Source: an uncultured Oscillospiraceae bacterium (GTDB taxonomy: Bacteria > Bacillota > Clostridia > Oscillospirales > Acutalibacteraceae). Taken from it: DNA of 64,000 nt. Below, piece by piece: positions 41,728 to 50,577 of this stretch. Each line of letters starts with the position of its first letter. The first letter of the stretch is position 1. Under the pieces are notes generated by a model. The model made no database searches. It had not been told where the DNA came from and saw only the letters and a list, made by a program, of their open reading frames with translations. The position numbers were made by a program, and so were the translations under genes. Where the stretch lies: positions 62,001-126,000 of the forward strand of contig UQOE01000001.1 in assembly GCA_900542575.1 (NCBI GenBank), in the 5' to 3' direction.

Positions 41728-43656
41728 TTGAAAAAAAATTCCTTTCATGAGTTTTGGAACCGCCTGAAGCATCCGGACGACGCGACGCTGGAAAAAATGC
41801 AGAAAATCAGCGAATGGACCGGCGTCGGCGCATTTGCGGGTCTGGTCACGCTGGAAGGCGTCAACTACTCTATTATGCACCGCTACTCTTATGCGGACAT
41901 TCTCAAGCTCTTTGAGGAAGATAAAATTGAGTCCTATCATCTGAACTTCAGTACCCGGGAGCTCCGTTTCCTTCGGCGCGGCGAAGAATACCCGGAGAGC
42001 ACAATCATTCCGAATATTGAACTGTTCTTAAAAGATATCCACAATGATGTGAAAAAGCACAACCTGGAGGAGCCGGACGACCGCGTCAAGATGGACTATT
42101 CCCATGGCATACCGAACTGGGTCTACCTCGTCCTCCTCTCCGGCCTCGGTCTTCTGACTCTGTGGAGCGACTTTCTCAACAGCCTTCCGCAGCAGGGACA
42201 GGCACCTATCCAGATCATTCGGGACGATCCTCCCAAGCAGCAGGACTTCGGCCACATGAACGTCATGATGGACACCAATCGCAAGGCTACGTTTGCCGAT
42301 GTCGCCGGAGCCGATGAGGAAAAAGCCGAGCTCCAGGAAATCGTGGAATACCTGAAAAATCCCGAAAAGTTTACACGTCTCGGCGCACGTGTTCCAAAGG
42401 GAGTGCTGCTGATCGGCCCCCCCGGTACAGGCAAGACGCTTCTCGCCCGTGCCGTCGCCGGAGAGGCAGATGTCCCCTTTTTCTCCATCTCCGGCTCCGA
42501 ATTTGTCGAGATGTTCGTCGGCGTCGGAGCAGCCCGTGTCCGTGACCTGTTCCAGCAGGCACGCGCCAAGTCCCCATGCATTATCTTCATCGACGAAATA
42601 GACGCCATCGCCCGCAAGCGCGGCTCCGACATTCTGAGCGGCAATGAAGAGCGGGAGACCACGTTAAACCAGCTTCTGGTTGAAATGGACGGCTTCTCCT
42701 CCGACAGCGGCATCATTTTAATCGGCGCCACCAACCGCGGCGACATCCTGGACCCTGCCCTGCTCCGTCCCGGCCGCTTTGACCGCCAGGTCCATGTCGG
42801 GTACCCCGACATCAAGGGACGTACCGAAATTCTGAAAATCCATGCAAAAGGCAAGCCGCTCGCCGCTTCCGTCAAACTGGAAGATGTGGCAAAAGGCACT
42901 GCCGGCTTCACCGGAGCCGACCTCGAAAATCTTCTGAACGAGGCGGCACTTCTTGCAGCAAGGGCCGACAAAAACGAAATCGGACAGGAGGAACTCCGCG
43001 AAGCTTCCGTCAAGGTAATGATGGGTGCAGAGAAAAAATCCCACCGCATGACCGACAAAGAGCGCCGTCTGACGGCGTTTCACGAGTCCGGACATGCCGT
43101 CACAAATTATCACCTGCCCAGTCTGGACCCGGTCGAAGAGGTCTCCATCATCCCGCGCGGCTCTGCCGGCGGATACACCATGTCTCTTCCACAGGAAGAC
43201 CGCTCCTATGCCTCCCGCAACGAAATGCTGGACGAACTGGTATCCCTGCTCGGCGGACGCGTTGCAGAGTCCATTGTCATGGGAGACATCTCCACCGGAG
43301 CCTCCAATGACATCGAGCGCGCTACTTCCCTCGCCCGCAGTATGATCACCCGCTACGGCATGAGCGAAGTTCTCGGCCCGGAAACCTATGAAGAGGACCG
43401 CAGCTGCTATGGCACTTCCCGGAACTACTCCGAAAAAACCGCCGTGGCCATCGATGAGGAGGTCCATTCTCTGCTGAACCGAGCCTATCATCAGGCGGAA
43501 GATCTTTTGAATCAGAACCGTTCCCAGCTGGACCGCCTTGCCGACTATCTCTTAGAAAACGAGAAAGTCGACGGTGAGACGTTCCGCAAGCTCATGCAGC
43601 AGGACGAATCCAAACCGGCTGCACCGGAGAAGACGCCCGCCGGTTCCGCTCTGTAA
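41728..43656 (+). CDS. FtsH-like AAA+ membrane metalloprotease (TTG start, atypical N-terminus)
   Basis: FtsH degrades misfolded and regulatory membrane proteins. The 642-aa protein has Walker A IGPPGTGKTLLARAVAGEA, Walker B CIIFIDEIDAI, the pore motif FVEMFVGVGAARVRDLF, the second region of homology GATNRGDILDPALLRPGRFD, and the zinc site HESGHAV. TTG 41728 is the first possible start, as an in-frame TGA lies nine bases upstream. One clear membrane helix is seen (IPNWVYLVLLSGLGLLTLW, about residue 130). The usual first helix is replaced by a weakly hydrophobic stretch with Glu and Asn (GVGAFAGLVTLEGVNY). It may be a second FtsH rather than the housekeeping one. Confidence 0.88.
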   Translation: MKKNSFHEFWNRLKHPDDATLEKMQKISEWTGVGAFAGLVTLEGVNYSIMHRYSYADILKLFEEDKIESYHLNFSTRELRFLRRGEEYPESTIIPNIELFLKDIHNDVKKHNLEEPDDRVKMDYSHGIPNWVYLVLLSGLGLLTLWSDFLNSLPQQGQAPIQIIRDDPPKQQDFGHMNVMMDTNRKATFADVAGADEEKAELQEIVEYLKNPEKFTRLGARVPKGVLLIGPPGTGKTLLARAVAGEADVPFFSISGSEFVEMFVGVGAARVRDLFQQARAKSPCIIFIDEIDAIARKRGSDILSGNEERETTLNQLLVEMDGFSSDSGIILIGATNRGDILDPALLRPGRFDRQVHVGYPDIKGRTEILKIHAKGKPLAASVKLEDVAKGTAGFTGADLENLLNEAALLAARADKNEIGQEELREASVKVMMGAEKKSHRMTDKERRLTAFHESGHAVTNYHLPSLDPVEEVSIIPRGSAGGYTMSLPQEDRSYASRNEMLDELVSLLGGRVAESIVMGDISTGASNDIERATSLARSMITRYGMSEVLGPETYEEDRSCYGTSRNYSEKTAVAIDEEVHSLLNRAYHQAEDLLNQNRSQLDRLADYLLENEKVDGETFRKLMQQDESKPAAPEKTPAGSAL

Positions 43657-43738
43657 AGTTCAGGGAACCAATTCGCATAACTTTGTTTCTGAAACTGACA
43701 TCGTTTTTCAGCGGTTTCAGTTTTGTTCTGGGAAGCAA

Positions 43739-43786
43739 AAGCCCCCTCATGCAGGAAATAAATCATTCCTGCATGAGGAGGCTTTA
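43739..43786. terminator. Bidirectional terminator between ftsH-like and carD-like genes
   Basis: CCTCATGCAGGAA pairs with TTCCTGCATGAGG, with flanking AGCC/GGCT. A T tract lies on each strand for the converging genes. Confidence 0.88.
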
Positions 43787-43798
43787 TAATGTTCGAAT

Positions 43799-44308
43799 TT
43801 ATGCCTCATCTTTGCTGAGTTCATTCTGGATGAACCCGCGAACCTCACTCGGCTTAATGCCGAGTACTGTGGCAAATTCCTCAAAAACCAGCTTTTCAGC
43901 ATGTTTCATAGCATTTTCGTCGATAGTCCAGAGCTTTTTGCCCTCCGCTTTACGGAACTGTTTATGTTTATAAAGACATTTGATGAGCAAAAGGAGCTGG
44001 CGCCGGTCGCCGCTTGCAAAGATTTCGTCGTACTTTGCCGAACGGAGCTTGTCGTTGTCAATCCACTCCATCTCGTCCTCCGGAAGGGAATGGATAATAC
44101 TTACGATTTCCTCTTTGGAGAGAACCGACATCATTTTGCTGAGCAGCTTCTCGTTGTCCGTAGGAACATAAAGCGTTGAGTCGCCATTGTTAACCGGTTT
44201 CAGAATGTAATATTCATTCCATTGACCTGCAAATTTTTCACGCCGGCGGTCAGCGACCAGACAGACACCGTTGTCCCCGTACACGACATATGAATTGACT
44301 TCCATCAT
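43799..44308 (-). CDS. CarD-family transcription regulator
   Basis: The 169-aa protein fits the CarD/CdnL family, which binds RNA polymerase beta and stabilises open promoter complexes. The N-terminal RNAP-interacting domain reads VYGDNGVCLVADRRREKF and YYILKPVNNGDSTLYVPTDN. The helical C-terminal domain includes a basic stretch (CLYKHKQFRKAEGKKLW). The start at 44308 or 44305 (MMEVNSYVVYG) is preferred to the upstream reading because GGAAGG lies before it. A hairpin with a T tract sits in its leader. Confidence 0.85.
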   Translation of the reverse strand: MMEVNSYVVYGDNGVCLVADRRREKFAGQWNEYYILKPVNNGDSTLYVPTDNEKLLSKMMSVLSKEEIVSIIHSLPEDEMEWIDNDKLRSAKYDEIFASGDRRQLLLLIKCLYKHKQFRKAEGKKLWTIDENAMKHAEKLVFEEFATVLGIKPSEVRGFIQNELSKDEA

Positions 44309-44333
44309 AATAATATAACCTTCCCAAACCACC

Positions 44334-44366
44334 AAAAAAGATGCAGCTCCTCGGCAGAAAAGCTGC
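44334..44366 (-). terminator. Leader terminator upstream of the carD-like gene
   Basis: On the minus strand GCAGCT (44361-44366) pairs with AGCTGC (44343-44348), followed by ATCTTTTTT. It sits between the candidate promoter and the start codon, so it may attenuate carD. Confidence 0.55.
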
Positions 44367-44400
44367 GATTTTTGTTAGACTGACCAAATGTTTGAAAAAT

Positions 44401-44406
44401 ATTATA
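44401..44406 (-). promoter_or_regulatory. Candidate -10 element of the carD-like gene
   Basis: TATAAT is read on the minus strand about 95 bp before the gene. The matching -35 is poor. Confidence 0.45.
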
Positions 44407-44461
44407 GCACATCTTACAAAAAAATGCCAGATGTACTTCATTCTTTCTGCAACTGCAACAA

Positions 44462-44487
44462 CGGCCCCGATCCGATGGATGGGGCCG
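44462..44487 (-). terminator. Probable terminator after pyrG
   Basis: CGGCCCC pairs with GGGGCCG around 12 bases. The following TTGTTG is a weak U tract. Confidence 0.55.
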
Positions 44488-44508
44488 CAATGCAAATTCT
44501 GTTATAGT

Positions 44509-46122
44509 TTAGTCGTCCAGCAGACCTTTCTGTTTCATACTCGATTCAATGAGGCCTTTAAACAGCGGATGGGCGCGGTTCGGACGGCTCTTAAATTCCG
44601 GATGATACTGAACACCGATGAAAAAGTCGTTCTCCGGGACCTCTACGGTCTCGACGATGAGGTTGTCCGGTGAGGTGCCGCTGATAACCAGGCCGCCGTT
44701 TACCAGCTGGTCCCGGTATTCATTGTTGAACTCATAGCGGTGGCGGTGGCGTTCCTGGACCAGATTGGTACCATAGCACCGTTCCATCTGCGTACCGGGT
44801 TTAATTTTGCAGGGATAGGCGCCGAGGCGAAGTGTTCCGCCCTTTTCAATGCCCGAATACTGGTCCGGCATGAAGTCGATAACTTTATAGTCGGAGTACT
44901 CGTCAAATTCACCGGAGTTGGCGCCTTCGAGTCCGCAGACATTGCGTGCAAATTCAATAACGGCGACCTGCATGCCGAGGCAGATGCCAAGATACGGAAC
45001 ATTGTTCTCCCGACAATAGCGGGCCGTTGCAATTTTGCCGGCTATGCCGCGGTTTCCGAACCCGCCGGGGACCACGATTCCCGCACAGTCCTTCAGGACC
45101 TCGGATACATTGTCGTCGGTGATGGTCTCGCTGTCAATCCACTCAATGTTAATGTTGGCACCATAGCAGTACCCGGCATGGCGAAGGGCTTCCGCCACGG
45201 AGAGATAGGCATCATGGAGTCGGACATATTTTCCGACCAGACCAATTGTGACCTCTTTGTTGAGGTTGTGGATGCGCTCAACCAGTTCGGTCCACTCCGT
45301 GAGGTCCGGGGCGTCGGGTTTGAGCTGCAGTTCCCGGCAGACAATGGAGGAGAAATTGCTCTTTTCCAGCATAAGCGGGGCTTCATAAAGTGCCGGGACC
45401 GTCATGTTTTCAATGACGCAGTCCGGTTTGACATTGCAAAACAGTGCAATTTTCTTAAAGATATTGGGTTCCAGAGGTTCGTCGCAGCGAAGGACGATGA
45501 TGTCCGGTTTTACGCCCATACCCTGGAGCTCTTTTACGGAGTGCTGCGTCGGTTTGGTCTTATGCTCTTCGGAACCGCTCAGCCAGGGAACAAGCGTTAC
45601 ATGGATATAGAGCGAGTTTTCCGGACCGACTTCCAGTCCGACCTGGCGGATAGCCTCAATAAAAGGCTGCGATTCGATGTCACCGGTTGTTCCGCCAATT
45701 TCTGTAATGACGACATCGGCATTGGTCCGTTTGCCGACCGCATAAATAAAGTCCTTAATTTCATTGGTAATATGCGGAATGACCTGTACCGTCTGCCCCA
45801 GATACTCTCCGCGGCGCTCCTTGTGGAGCACATTCCAGTAGACCTTACCGGTTGTCAGATTGGAATATTTGTTGAGGTCCTCGTCAATGAACCGCTCATA
45901 GTGGCCGAGGTCCAGGTCCGTTTCAGCGCCGTCTTCTGTGACATAGACCTCGCCGTGCTGGTAGGGGCTCATGGTACCGGGGTCGACGTTGACATAGGGG
46001 TCCAGTTTCTGCGCCGCAACTTTGTACCCCTTTGCCTTGAGCAGGCGTCCGAGAGACGCCGCGGTGATTCCTTTGCCCAGGCCGGAGACAACGCCTCCGG
46101 TAACGAAAATATACTTGGTCAT
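44509..46122 (-). CDS. pyrG: CTP synthase
   Basis: PyrG aminates UTP to CTP using glutamine. The 537-aa protein has the synthetase domain opening TKYIFVTGGVVSGLGKGITAASLGRLL (in part: FVTGGVVSGLGKGI), the nucleotide-binding DLDLGHYERF, and a glutamine amidotransferase domain with PGGFGNRG, the nucleophile Cys in LGICLGMQ, and the His-Glu pair in VQYHPEF. It is transcribed alone, divergently from gdhA, with a hairpin in its leader. Confidence 0.98.
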   Translation of the reverse strand: MTKYIFVTGGVVSGLGKGITAASLGRLLKAKGYKVAAQKLDPYVNVDPGTMSPYQHGEVYVTEDGAETDLDLGHYERFIDEDLNKYSNLTTGKVYWNVLHKERRGEYLGQTVQVIPHITNEIKDFIYAVGKRTNADVVITEIGGTTGDIESQPFIEAIRQVGLEVGPENSLYIHVTLVPWLSGSEEHKTKPTQHSVKELQGMGVKPDIIVLRCDEPLEPNIFKKIALFCNVKPDCVIENMTVPALYEAPLMLEKSNFSSIVCRELQLKPDAPDLTEWTELVERIHNLNKEVTIGLVGKYVRLHDAYLSVAEALRHAGYCYGANINIEWIDSETITDDNVSEVLKDCAGIVVPGGFGNRGIAGKIATARYCRENNVPYLGICLGMQVAVIEFARNVCGLEGANSGEFDEYSDYKVIDFMPDQYSGIEKGGTLRLGAYPCKIKPGTQMERCYGTNLVQERHRHRYEFNNEYRDQLVNGGLVISGTSPDNLIVETVEVPENDFFIGVQYHPEFKSRPNRAHPLFKGLIESSMKQKGLLDD

Positions 46123-46154
46123 ACCGCTCCTCCAAAAATAAGAACTGAAAACTT

Positions 46155-46184
46155 AAGAAACGCCCACCCAAGCCGGGATGGACG
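46155..46184 (-). terminator. Attenuator-like hairpin in the pyrG leader
   Basis: On the minus strand CGTCCATCCC and GGGTGGGCG form a stable stem with one bulge, followed by TTTCTT. It lies between the pyrG promoter and its ribosome site (GGAGGAG). Confidence 0.55.
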
Positions 46185-46222
46185 TCCACACCTTTTACCA
46201 GTATAAATGAAAAACATATTAA

Positions 46223-46251
46223 AGTATACCGGCAGATTCCCTAATTTTCAA
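46223..46251 (-). promoter_or_regulatory. pyrG promoter
   Basis: TTGAAA and TATACT are spaced 17 bp apart on the minus strand. The predicted start region (TTTAATATG) lacks the GGG run used for CTP sensing in Bacillus subtilis pyrG. Confidence 0.75.
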
Positions 46252-46308
46252 GATCCTTCTGCTTTCTGACCGTAAATATCTGAATTGATTGTAAAAAAGC
46301 GCATTTCA

Positions 46309-46337
46309 TTGACAATTTTTTCAAATTACAATATACT
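46309..46337 (+). promoter_or_regulatory. gdhA promoter
   Basis: A perfect TTGACA and TATACT are spaced exactly 17 bp apart, about 100 bp before the gdhA start codon. Confidence 0.85.
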
Positions 46338-46351
46338 TTTTTGATGTGAGC

Positions 46352-46405
46352 GGCAATGGGGTCGCTTCTCTCCCTGGGAGAAGTGCGCCCTGTTGCCCTA
46401 TTTTT
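46352..46405 (+). terminator. Terminator-like hairpin in the gdhA leader
   Basis: GGCAA..GGG..CGCTTCTC folds back on GAGAAG..GCG..CCC..TTGCC and is followed by CTATTTTT. It begins only about 8 nt after the predicted transcript start. It could attenuate transcription or protect the 5' end. Confidence 0.55.
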
Positions 46406-46438
46406 ATAACGTTTTATTACAGATTGGAGAAGCACACT

Positions 46439-47779
46439 ATGAACAATCAGCATTTGAATGAGGTCATGGAAACCGTCCAGAAGCGCGACAGCAACCAGCC
46501 TGAATTCGTACAGGCCGTCAGCGAAGTCCTCTCGACTCTGGATCCTGTGGCCGATGCCCGCCCGGACTTTGTCAAAGCAGGCGTCTTCCAGCGCATCGTT
46601 GAGCCCGAGCGCCAGATCATCTTCCGCGTCCCATGGGTAGACGATGAGGGCAATGTCCAGGTCAACCGCGGATTCCGTGTCCAGTTTAACTCCGCTATCG
46701 GACCGTACAAGGGCGGCCTCCGTTTCCATCCGTCCGTCTATCTCGGCATCGTCAAGTTCCTCGGATTTGAGCAGATCTTCAAGAACTCTCTGACCACCCT
46801 TCCCATGGGCGGCGGCAAAGGCGGCTCTGACTTCGACCCGAAAGGGAAATCCGACGCAGAGGTTATGCGCTTCTGCCAGTCCTTCATGAGTGAACTCTAT
46901 CGCCATATCGGCCCGAACACCGACGTACCGGCAGGCGACATCGGCGTAGGCGGCCGTGAAATCGGATATCTCTTCGGCGAGTACAAGAAGCTCACTGGCC
47001 GCTGGGACGGCGTTCTCACCGGCAAGGGCCTCACCTACGGCGGTTCTCTCGCACGTACCGAAGCCACCGGCTACGGCGTCTGCTACTATGCAAATGAAAT
47101 GCTGAAGGCAAACGGCAAGGGCTTCGAGGGCCAGACCGTCATTATCTCCGGTTCCGGCAACGTTGCCATCTACGCTACCGAAAAAGCTACTGAGCTCGGC
47201 GCAAAGGTCATCACCATGTCCGACTCCAACGGCTACATTGTCGACAAAAACGGCATTGATCTCGACTGCGTCAAGCAGCTCAAGGAAGTCGAGAGAAAGA
47301 GAATCAAAGAGTATGTCACCACTCATCCGGATGCTGAATACCATGAGGGCTGCAGCGGTGTCTGGACCGTACCGTGCGACATCGCAATGCCCTGCGCAAC
47401 CCAGAACGAGATCGACGAGAATTCCGCAAAAGAGCTTGTCAAGAACGGCTGCTATGCAGTCGTCGAGGGTGCCAACATGCCGTCCACGCCGGGTGCCATC
47501 GACACCTACCTGAACAATGGACTCCTCTTTGCACCGGCTAAGGCGGCCAACGCCGGCGGCGTAGCTGTCTCCGGTCTTGAGATGTCCCAGAACTCCATCC
47601 GCTACGGCTGGAGCTTCGACGAAGTCGACCAGAAGCTTCACCGCATCATGGTTGAAATTTTCCAGTCCTGTGACGATGCATCCAAAGAGTTCGGCATGGC
47701 CGGCAACTACATGGCAGGTGCCAATATTGCAGGCTTCCTGAAAGTTGCCGAAGCCATGAAAGCCCAGGGCAACGTCTGA
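46439..47779 (+). CDS. gdhA: NADP-type glutamate dehydrogenase
   Basis: GdhA aminates 2-oxoglutarate to glutamate. The 446-aa protein has the catalytic lysine region GPYKGGLRFHPSVYLGIVKFLGFEQ (in part: GPYKGGLRFHPSV), TLPMGGGKGGSDFDPKGKSD and the nucleotide-binding GSGNVAIYATEKATELGAKV. ATG 46439 follows GGAGA; the upstream in-frame reading covers the leader hairpin and was rejected. The length and sequence fit the hexameric NADP-dependent class. Its TGA overlaps the asnA ATG. Confidence 0.97.
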   Translation: MNNQHLNEVMETVQKRDSNQPEFVQAVSEVLSTLDPVADARPDFVKAGVFQRIVEPERQIIFRVPWVDDEGNVQVNRGFRVQFNSAIGPYKGGLRFHPSVYLGIVKFLGFEQIFKNSLTTLPMGGGKGGSDFDPKGKSDAEVMRFCQSFMSELYRHIGPNTDVPAGDIGVGGREIGYLFGEYKKLTGRWDGVLTGKGLTYGGSLARTEATGYGVCYYANEMLKANGKGFEGQTVIISGSGNVAIYATEKATELGAKVITMSDSNGYIVDKNGIDLDCVKQLKEVERKRIKEYVTTHPDAEYHEGCSGVWTVPCDIAMPCATQNEIDENSAKELVKNGCYAVVEGANMPSTPGAIDTYLNNGLLFAPAKAANAGGVAVSGLEMSQNSIRYGWSFDEVDQKLHRIMVEIFQSCDDASKEFGMAGNYMAGANIAGFLKVAEAMKAQGNV

Positions 47780-48786
47780 TGGAAACTCTGATTTTTCCGG
47801 AAGGGTACCGTTCGGTTCTCTCCCTGAAAGACACGCAGAAAGCGACGGAATACGTCCGCAGCCGCTTTCAGATCAATCTCGGCAATCTGCTGCATTTAAA
47901 CCGCATTACCTGCCCTCTCTTTGTCACCAAAGAAAGCGGCATTAATGACGACTTGAACGGCGTCGAGCGCAAAGTTGAATTTGACATGAAAAACGTAGAC
48001 GGAACCGCACAGGTCGTCCAGTCGCTTGCCAAATGGAAACGTGTTGCGCTGGCCCGTTACGGCTTTGAGCCGGGAGAGGGCATCTATACCAATATGGCTG
48101 CCATCCGCCGGGACGACCTGGTGGACTCCCTCCACTCCATGTACGTGGACCAGTGGGACTGGGAGCGCGTCATCACCAAAGAGGATCGGAACAAGGACTT
48201 CCTGGAGCACATCGTACGCCGCATTGTGTGCGCGCTCGCCGATACGCAGGAAGAGGTCAATTGGGCTTTCCCCGCTATCAACGGCAAGGTAGAGCGCAAT
48301 ACCTTCTTCATCACCTCTCAGGAACTGGAGGACCGCTATCCGGACCTCTCTCCGAAAGAGCGGGAAAACGCCATCTGCCGCGAGAAAAAGACGGTCTTTG
48401 TCGAGCAGATCGGCGGCCTTCTGAAGAGCGGCCAGAAGCACGACGGCCGTGCACCGGACTACGACGACTGGTCCCTCAACGGCGACCTGTTCCTCTGGAA
48501 CGACGTCCTGGGCTGCGCCGAGGAAATCTCCTCCATGGGAATCCGCGTCGACGCGGAATCGCTCAAAAAGCAGCTGCAGATCTGCGGAGCCGAAGACCGC
48601 ATGAAATACCCCTATCACAGGGGCATTCTGGACGGAACGCTTCCGCTCACCATCGGCGGCGGCATCGGTCAGTCCCGCGTCTGCATGTATATGCTGAAAA
48701 AAGCACATATCGGCGAAGTACAGGTCTCAGTATGGCCGGACGACATGGTCATCGCCTGTGCAGAGCACGGCATTCAGCTCTTATAA
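47779..48786 (+). CDS. asnA: Aspartate--ammonia ligase (asparagine synthetase A)
   Basis: AsnA makes asparagine from aspartate and free ammonia with ATP. The 335-aa length is standard. The class II synthetase-like fold is seen in ITCPLFVTKESGINDDLNGVER and FDMKNVDGTAQVVQSLAKWKR (in part), and in GGGIGQSRVCMYMLKKAHIGEV near the C-terminus. TGATG overlap with gdhA couples the two ammonia-assimilating enzymes. A strong terminator follows. Confidence 0.97.
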   Translation: METLIFPEGYRSVLSLKDTQKATEYVRSRFQINLGNLLHLNRITCPLFVTKESGINDDLNGVERKVEFDMKNVDGTAQVVQSLAKWKRVALARYGFEPGEGIYTNMAAIRRDDLVDSLHSMYVDQWDWERVITKEDRNKDFLEHIVRRIVCALADTQEEVNWAFPAINGKVERNTFFITSQELEDRYPDLSPKERENAICREKKTVFVEQIGGLLKSGQKHDGRAPDYDDWSLNGDLFLWNDVLGCAEEISSMGIRVDAESLKKQLQICGAEDRMKYPYHRGILDGTLPLTIGGGIGQSRVCMYMLKKAHIGEVQVSVWPDDMVIACAEHGIQLL

Positions 48787-48796
48787 ATTCATAGAA

Positions 48797-48833
48797 AGGA
48801 CCCGTTTTCCAACCGGAAAATGGGCCTTTTTTT
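48797..48833 (+). terminator. Terminator after asnA
   Basis: AGGaCCCgTTTTCC pairs with GGAAAAtGGGCCT around AACC, followed by seven T residues. Confidence 0.93.
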
Positions 48834-48877
48834 GCGCCTCAAATCCTGCTAAGATGGACATGAAAGGAGGGATTCCC

Positions 48878-50524
48878 ATGTTTCAAGAATGGTGGGAACG
48901 TTCGGTCATCTATCAGATCTACCCCAAAAGTTTCTACGACTCCAACGGAGACGGAATCGGAGATCTCCACGGTATCGAGTCCAAACTGGACTACATTAAG
49001 CAGCTTGGCGTCGACATCGTCTGGCTCTCCCCAATTTATGCGAGCCCCGACCGTGACAACGGCTATGACGTCAGTGACTACTACCGAATCCAGCCGGCCT
49101 ATGGCACCATGGAGGACTTTGACCGCCTTCTGGAGGGCATCCACCGGCGCGGTATGAAGCTGGTAATGGACCTGGTTGTCAATCACACCAGCGACCAGCA
49201 CGCCTGGTTTCAGAAGGGCATAGAGGACCCTGACAGCCCGTATCACGACTATTACTATTGGCGAAAAGGGAAATACGGGAATCCGCCCAACAACTGGCAT
49301 GCCGTTTTCAAGGGAAGCGCCTGGACCTACAATGAGAAGCTGGATGAATACTATCTCGGCTGCTTCTCCCCCTTCCAGCCCGACCTCAACTGGTCGAACC
49401 CCGCCCTGCGGCAGGAAGTCTATCAGATGATGCGTTTCTGGCTGGACAAAGGCGTGGACGGCTTCCGCCTGGACGCCATCGGATACACCGGAAAAGACCC
49501 CTCGCTGCCGGACAGCCCGGACGGCTCCTGTCTTATTCTGGACCCCTGTGTCCACACCTATCTCAAAGAGATGAACCGGGAAGTCCTCTCCCATTATGAC
49601 ATCATGACCGTCGGTGAAAACGCGGACCTGAGTGTGGAGGACATGGAAAAATTTGCCAGTCTCGACGGAGGCGAACTGAATATGATGATTCAGTTTTTCC
49701 ACGTCGAAGAGGACATCGACGAACACGGCAAATTCAATACCAATCATGTCAATCTCCCCCATCTCAAACAGCTTTTTAAAGACCAGCAGGAAGACATGTA
49801 CGGCCGCTTCTGGACCTCCCTTTACTGGAGCAACCATGACCAGCCGCGCCAGGTCTCCCGCCTCGGTTCCGAAGACCCCGCTCTCCGGGAGCGCTCTGCC
49901 AAAATGATTGCGCTCAATACCCATCTCATGATGGGCACCCCGTTCGTCTACCAGGGCGAAGAGATCGGCATGACCAATCTCCATTGGGAGAACCTTTCTC
50001 AGCTGCGGGATTTAGAGGAGCTCAACGCCTACGATGAGTTTGTCACCCACGGATCCATGCCGCCGGAGAAAATGATGGAGTGCATTCGGATGAAAGGCCG
50101 TGACAACGCCCGTACCCCATTTCAGTGGAACCGCAGCAGAAATGCCGGCTTCACATCCGGTACGCCGTGGATAATGGTCAACCCCAATTATCCGGAGATC
50201 AACGCGGAAGAACAGCTCTCCCGCCCCGACTCCGTCTATGCGTTCTACCAGAAGCTCATCCGCCTTCGCCACAAGAACGAAATCGTCATCTCCGGAAGGT
50301 ATACCGGTCTCGCCGTTGACGATCCGGCGGTATTTGCCTACACCCGTACCCTTGGAGACCAGGTCTGGCTGGTCATCTGCAACTTCACCGACCAGGAAGC
50401 AGAGTTTGACTGGACTTCGTATCTGAAAACAGATCATCCGGATATTATTCTCGGCAATCTTGACGATACGAATTATCCCGTGAGCAAAGTTCTGCAGCCG
50501 TATGAGGCTGTCATTCTGGCCTGA
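48878..50524 (+). CDS. GH13 alpha-glucosidase / oligo-1,6-glucosidase family enzyme
   Basis: The 548-aa protein is a cytoplasmic GH13 enzyme (no signal peptide) that releases glucose from short alpha-glucosides. It begins MFQEWWERSVIYQIYPKSFY. The conserved regions are MDLVVNHTSD, the nucleophile Asp in GFRLDAIGY, the acid/base Glu in TVGENADLS, and the transition-state Asp in SNHDQPR. The subfamily is probably GH13_31. Oligo-1,6-glucosidase, alpha-glucosidase and trehalose-6-phosphate hydrolase cannot be separated with confidence. The start follows AAAGGAGG. It is a single-gene unit between two terminators. Confidence 0.88.
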   Translation: MFQEWWERSVIYQIYPKSFYDSNGDGIGDLHGIESKLDYIKQLGVDIVWLSPIYASPDRDNGYDVSDYYRIQPAYGTMEDFDRLLEGIHRRGMKLVMDLVVNHTSDQHAWFQKGIEDPDSPYHDYYYWRKGKYGNPPNNWHAVFKGSAWTYNEKLDEYYLGCFSPFQPDLNWSNPALRQEVYQMMRFWLDKGVDGFRLDAIGYTGKDPSLPDSPDGSCLILDPCVHTYLKEMNREVLSHYDIMTVGENADLSVEDMEKFASLDGGELNMMIQFFHVEEDIDEHGKFNTNHVNLPHLKQLFKDQQEDMYGRFWTSLYWSNHDQPRQVSRLGSEDPALRERSAKMIALNTHLMMGTPFVYQGEEIGMTNLHWENLSQLRDLEELNAYDEFVTHGSMPPEKMMECIRMKGRDNARTPFQWNRSRNAGFTSGTPWIMVNPNYPEINAEEQLSRPDSVYAFYQKLIRLRHKNEIVISGRYTGLAVDDPAVFAYTRTLGDQVWLVICNFTDQEAEFDWTSYLKTDHPDIILGNLDDTNYPVSKVLQPYEAVILA

Positions 50525-50531
50525 ATAACCG

Positions 50532-50577
50532 AAAACGACCGCTGTCAAATCTTTTGGCAGCGGTCCCGTTCTTTTTT
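50532..50577. terminator. Bidirectional terminator after the glucosidase gene
   Basis: GACCGCTG and CAGCGGTC enclose CAAATCTTTTG-type pairing and are followed by TTCTTTTTT on the plus strand. The lipase gene converges here. Confidence 0.85.
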
